Shown: piece after piece, positions 38,715-40,000 of the stretch
How the letters are laid out: each line of letters starts with the position of its first letter
Numbering within the stretch: position 1 is the stretch's first letter
NCBI GenBank assembly: GCA_009760855.2
Contig: WPIO01000106.1
Coordinates: 655,001-695,000, forward strand
DNA: 40,000 bases
Reading direction: 5' to 3'
DNA from: Cristatella mucedo
Taxonomy: Eukaryota > Bryozoa > Phylactolaemata > Cristatellidae
Program-made: the position numbers and the translations under genes
The notes under the pieces: generated by a model
The model's database searches: none
Seen by the model: only the letters and a program-made list of their open reading frames with translations
What the model was told of the DNA's origin: nothing

Positions 38715-38926
38715 GTGCAAGAAGCGATCGGCCTTGAAACCCCTCTATTGCAATCGAATTTCAGCTTCAAGGTGGAGCAAATATTGGATGCAAAAACGCA
38801 AGCAGCAGAGGGCAGGCCACGTGATGAGCGATATCGCTCCGAGCCCATGCGGACGCTAGCTTCGATTGCCTCCCGACACCTCTCAAAGTACGACCACGCA
38901 TCGTACCCCCTCTTCACAATGCGGCT
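38715..38926 (-). CDS. Weak candidate exon-like block
   Basis: After a minus-strand acceptor CTATTGCTTAG (TAG = plus 38,929-38,927), a frame stays open for about 70 codons. It starts R-I-V-K-R-G-Y-D-A-W-S-Y-F-E-R-C-R-E and continues A-I-E-A-S-V-R-M. The plus strand has an equally open 71-codon frame (38,715-38,930), so the coding strand is uncertain. I see no strong donor. The R-G-Y-x-x-A-type pattern occurs in chaperonins, but this is only suggestive. Confidence 0.2.
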
Positions 38927-39162
38927 CTAAGCAATAGCCATTAAACGGCACACGCCAGCACGTGCTTCCACGATGGCTTGGCCATCGCACATGCAGGTAG
39001 GTACGTCAACCCACCCACCCCCAATCCCCTCACCCATAGTGGCTCTGTAACGACTGGGCACGTATTGGCTTGCACACTTAAGACCCGGGTCGGCACGGCA
39101 GTGCATAGCACGGTTGACCCCCGCCCCCCCCCCGAAGGCACTTTCCACCGGCGGCACGTGCT

Positions 39163-39195
39163 CTCGCCTGAAACCCTGCCAGGGTTTCAGGCGAG
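39163..39195. repeat. Perfect 33-bp palindrome, 16-bp arms
   Basis: The left arm starts CTCGCCTGAAACCCTG. A single C separates it from the exact reverse complement CAGGGTTTCAGGCGAG. Pairing extends a few bases further with one bulge. It would form a strong hairpin or cruciform. Confidence 0.97.
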
Positions 39196-39307
39196 GAGCA
39201 ACGCATCGCGAGCACGTTCCATGGTCCACTGCTGCCAGCTGGCAATGACTAAACAGAGCACCGAGCCCCCTGCGATCATGTCACTCGTGAAAGCCGGGCA
39301 GGCAACG
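39190..39307 (-). CDS. Weak candidate exon-like block
   Basis: The minus-strand acceptor-like GTGGGTATTCCCGCAG (CAG = plus 39,310-39,308) is followed by an open frame of about 39 codons. The frame includes T-S-D-M-I-A-G-G-S-V-L-C-L-V-I-A and E-R-A-R-D-A-L-L-L-A before a stop at 39,189, at the edge of the palindrome. The incoming phase fits the donor at 39,610. No consensus donor is seen, so it may be intronic chance sequence. Confidence 0.18.
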
Positions 39308-39442
39308 CTGCGGGAATACCCACGGGAGTCCAGAGCGGCAGCAGGGGGGACAGCCACGTCTCCCTACCAGCCAAGTCGACTACTGCGCACTGCGACTACT
39401 GCACGCCGGCCGACTGCAGGAGACAGGCACAGGGTGCACACT

Positions 39443-39444
<2 letters not shown>

Positions 39445-39473
<29 letters not shown>
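39445..39473. repeat. (GT)n microsatellite
   Basis: Fourteen GT dinucleotides without interruption, within the proposed first visible intron of the minus-strand gene. Confidence 0.95.
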
Positions 39474-39476
<3 letters not shown>

Positions 39477-39609
39477 GGCAGGGCAGGGGGGTCACTCGCG
39501 GAGGCGTGCCAAAGGTCAGAGTAAAAATAACAATACAAAGGTCGAGTCGCATGGACTAGGATTCGACATGAAATCCTGCACACTGCCACCGAGCAGACGA
39601 CACACTTAC

Positions 39610-39783
39610 CTCTGGGTGAGCACCAGCTTTGCATGGCTGCTGAGCACGGACGAGATGGACAGGGTCGAGTCCTTCTCGAAAATGAGGCAATGCTTGCCGT
39701 CTTTGAAGGCTACAAGGTCGTCGACACACCGCCCCACGAGCGTGAGCAAGCAGCCGCAAAACGGATGCACACAGCTGCTAGAG
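39610..39783 (-). CDS. Candidate internal exon, 174 nt, with consensus donor
   Basis: The minus-strand donor is CCCAGAG followed by GTAAGT (plus 39,609-39,604), a full consensus. The acceptor CCGCTGCCTGCAG (CAG = plus 39,786-39,784) gives a block of one base, 57 codons and two bases. The peptide includes L-L-T-L-V-G-R-C-V-D-D-L-V-A-F-K, H-C-L-I-F-E-K-D-S-T-L-S and S-S-H-A-K-L-V-L-T-Q. The composition is that of a folded protein. Codon ends are G/C-rich. It is the most upstream block of the proposed minus-strand gene, whose 5' part lies beyond the window. The product is not recognised. Ungapped comparison with the first equatorial segment of TCP-1 chaperonins is possible but lacks the G-P-x-G signature, so I treat it as a lead only. 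Confidence 0.48.
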
Positions 39784-39786
39784 CTG

Positions 39787-40000
39787 CAGGCAGCGGACTG
39801 CCCAGCTGGCGCGGCACCAAAGCAGCAATCGATCCCGACCTGAGCTCGAGGCAAATGCAGCGGGGCTAGACCATCGGGGGGGGGGGAGGAGGAGCCGACC
39901 CCCCACCCCCCCCCGAGCACCACTAGACTAGAGCCGACGGCAGCTAGCGACCTCCGATGCCCGAAATGCAGAACAGGCGGAAGCCCGCCGACGGATGCAA
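39787..40000. other. Sequence upstream of the candidate exon
   Basis: GC-rich sequence with G10 and C9 runs near 39,877-39,914. On the minus strand it would be intron or an earlier part of the proposed gene. No further exon is recognised before the window ends. Confidence 0.3.

Noticed and set aside
38978-39559. 193-codon plus-strand frame as a gene
   Set aside because: It crosses the palindrome, poly-C and (GT)n repeats, opposes the better-supported minus-strand blocks and has no recognised domain.

Overview
This window looks like non-coding, repeat-dominated eukaryotic nuclear DNA, most likely from an invertebrate animal. That is inferred from four things: decayed L2/CR1-type non-LTR retrotransposons (LINEs) with (ATT)n tails, tRNA-derived SINEs, long microsatellites, and short exon-like blocks with GT-AG borders. 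CpG is abundant and not depleted, which argues against a typical vertebrate. No bacterial operon, phage, plasmid or CRISPR locus is visible. Most long open frames are by-products of GC-rich or tandem-repeat sequence.

Layout. Positions 1-8.2 kb hold CpG-rich blocks broken by a LINE 3' end (445-835), a long (TC)n tract, CAG/CTG and CCG runs, telomere-like TTTAGGG blocks (4.47-4.55 kb), a SINE, a perfect 18-bp-arm hairpin at 6.03 kb and a (TA)n region framed by inverted arms. From 8.86 to 10.9 kb there is one decayed LINE body whose reverse-transcriptase (RT) frame is interrupted by (TA)n, (CT)n and a 17-bp minisatellite of about 40 units. From 11.5 to 14.1 kb come another CpG-rich block, a (TC)n/(TCTCCG)n tract, an exact 4 x 20-bp repeat and about 27 copies of an 11-bp GC-rich repeat. 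From 14.4 to 33.2 kb LINE and SINE remnants alternate with unrecognised DNA. These include a LINE split by a SINE (18.65-20.03 kb), a long minus-strand RT remnant with a broken catalytic motif (24.7-26.16 kb), and two local duplications (21.3 and 28.5 kb).

The only part that looks like a host gene is 33.6-39.8 kb on the minus strand. Four exon-like blocks (39,783-39,610; 35,568-35,454; 35,298-35,215; 33,840-33,631) have splice-like borders and mutually compatible phases, and the last ends in a stop codon. The 5' end would lie beyond the window. I do not recognise the product. A chaperonin (TCP-1/cpn60) resemblance is only a weak hypothesis.

How the parts relate. At least two LINE families are present. 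One shares its 3' tail motif with a tRNA-headed SINE, the usual arrangement for a SINE mobilised by a partner LINE. In several places a LINE body directly follows the tail of another LINE in the same orientation. Simple repeats also appear to have expanded from LINE coding sequence. I found no convincing new functional system; the most unusual signals are the structured repeats and the LINE/SINE tail sharing.
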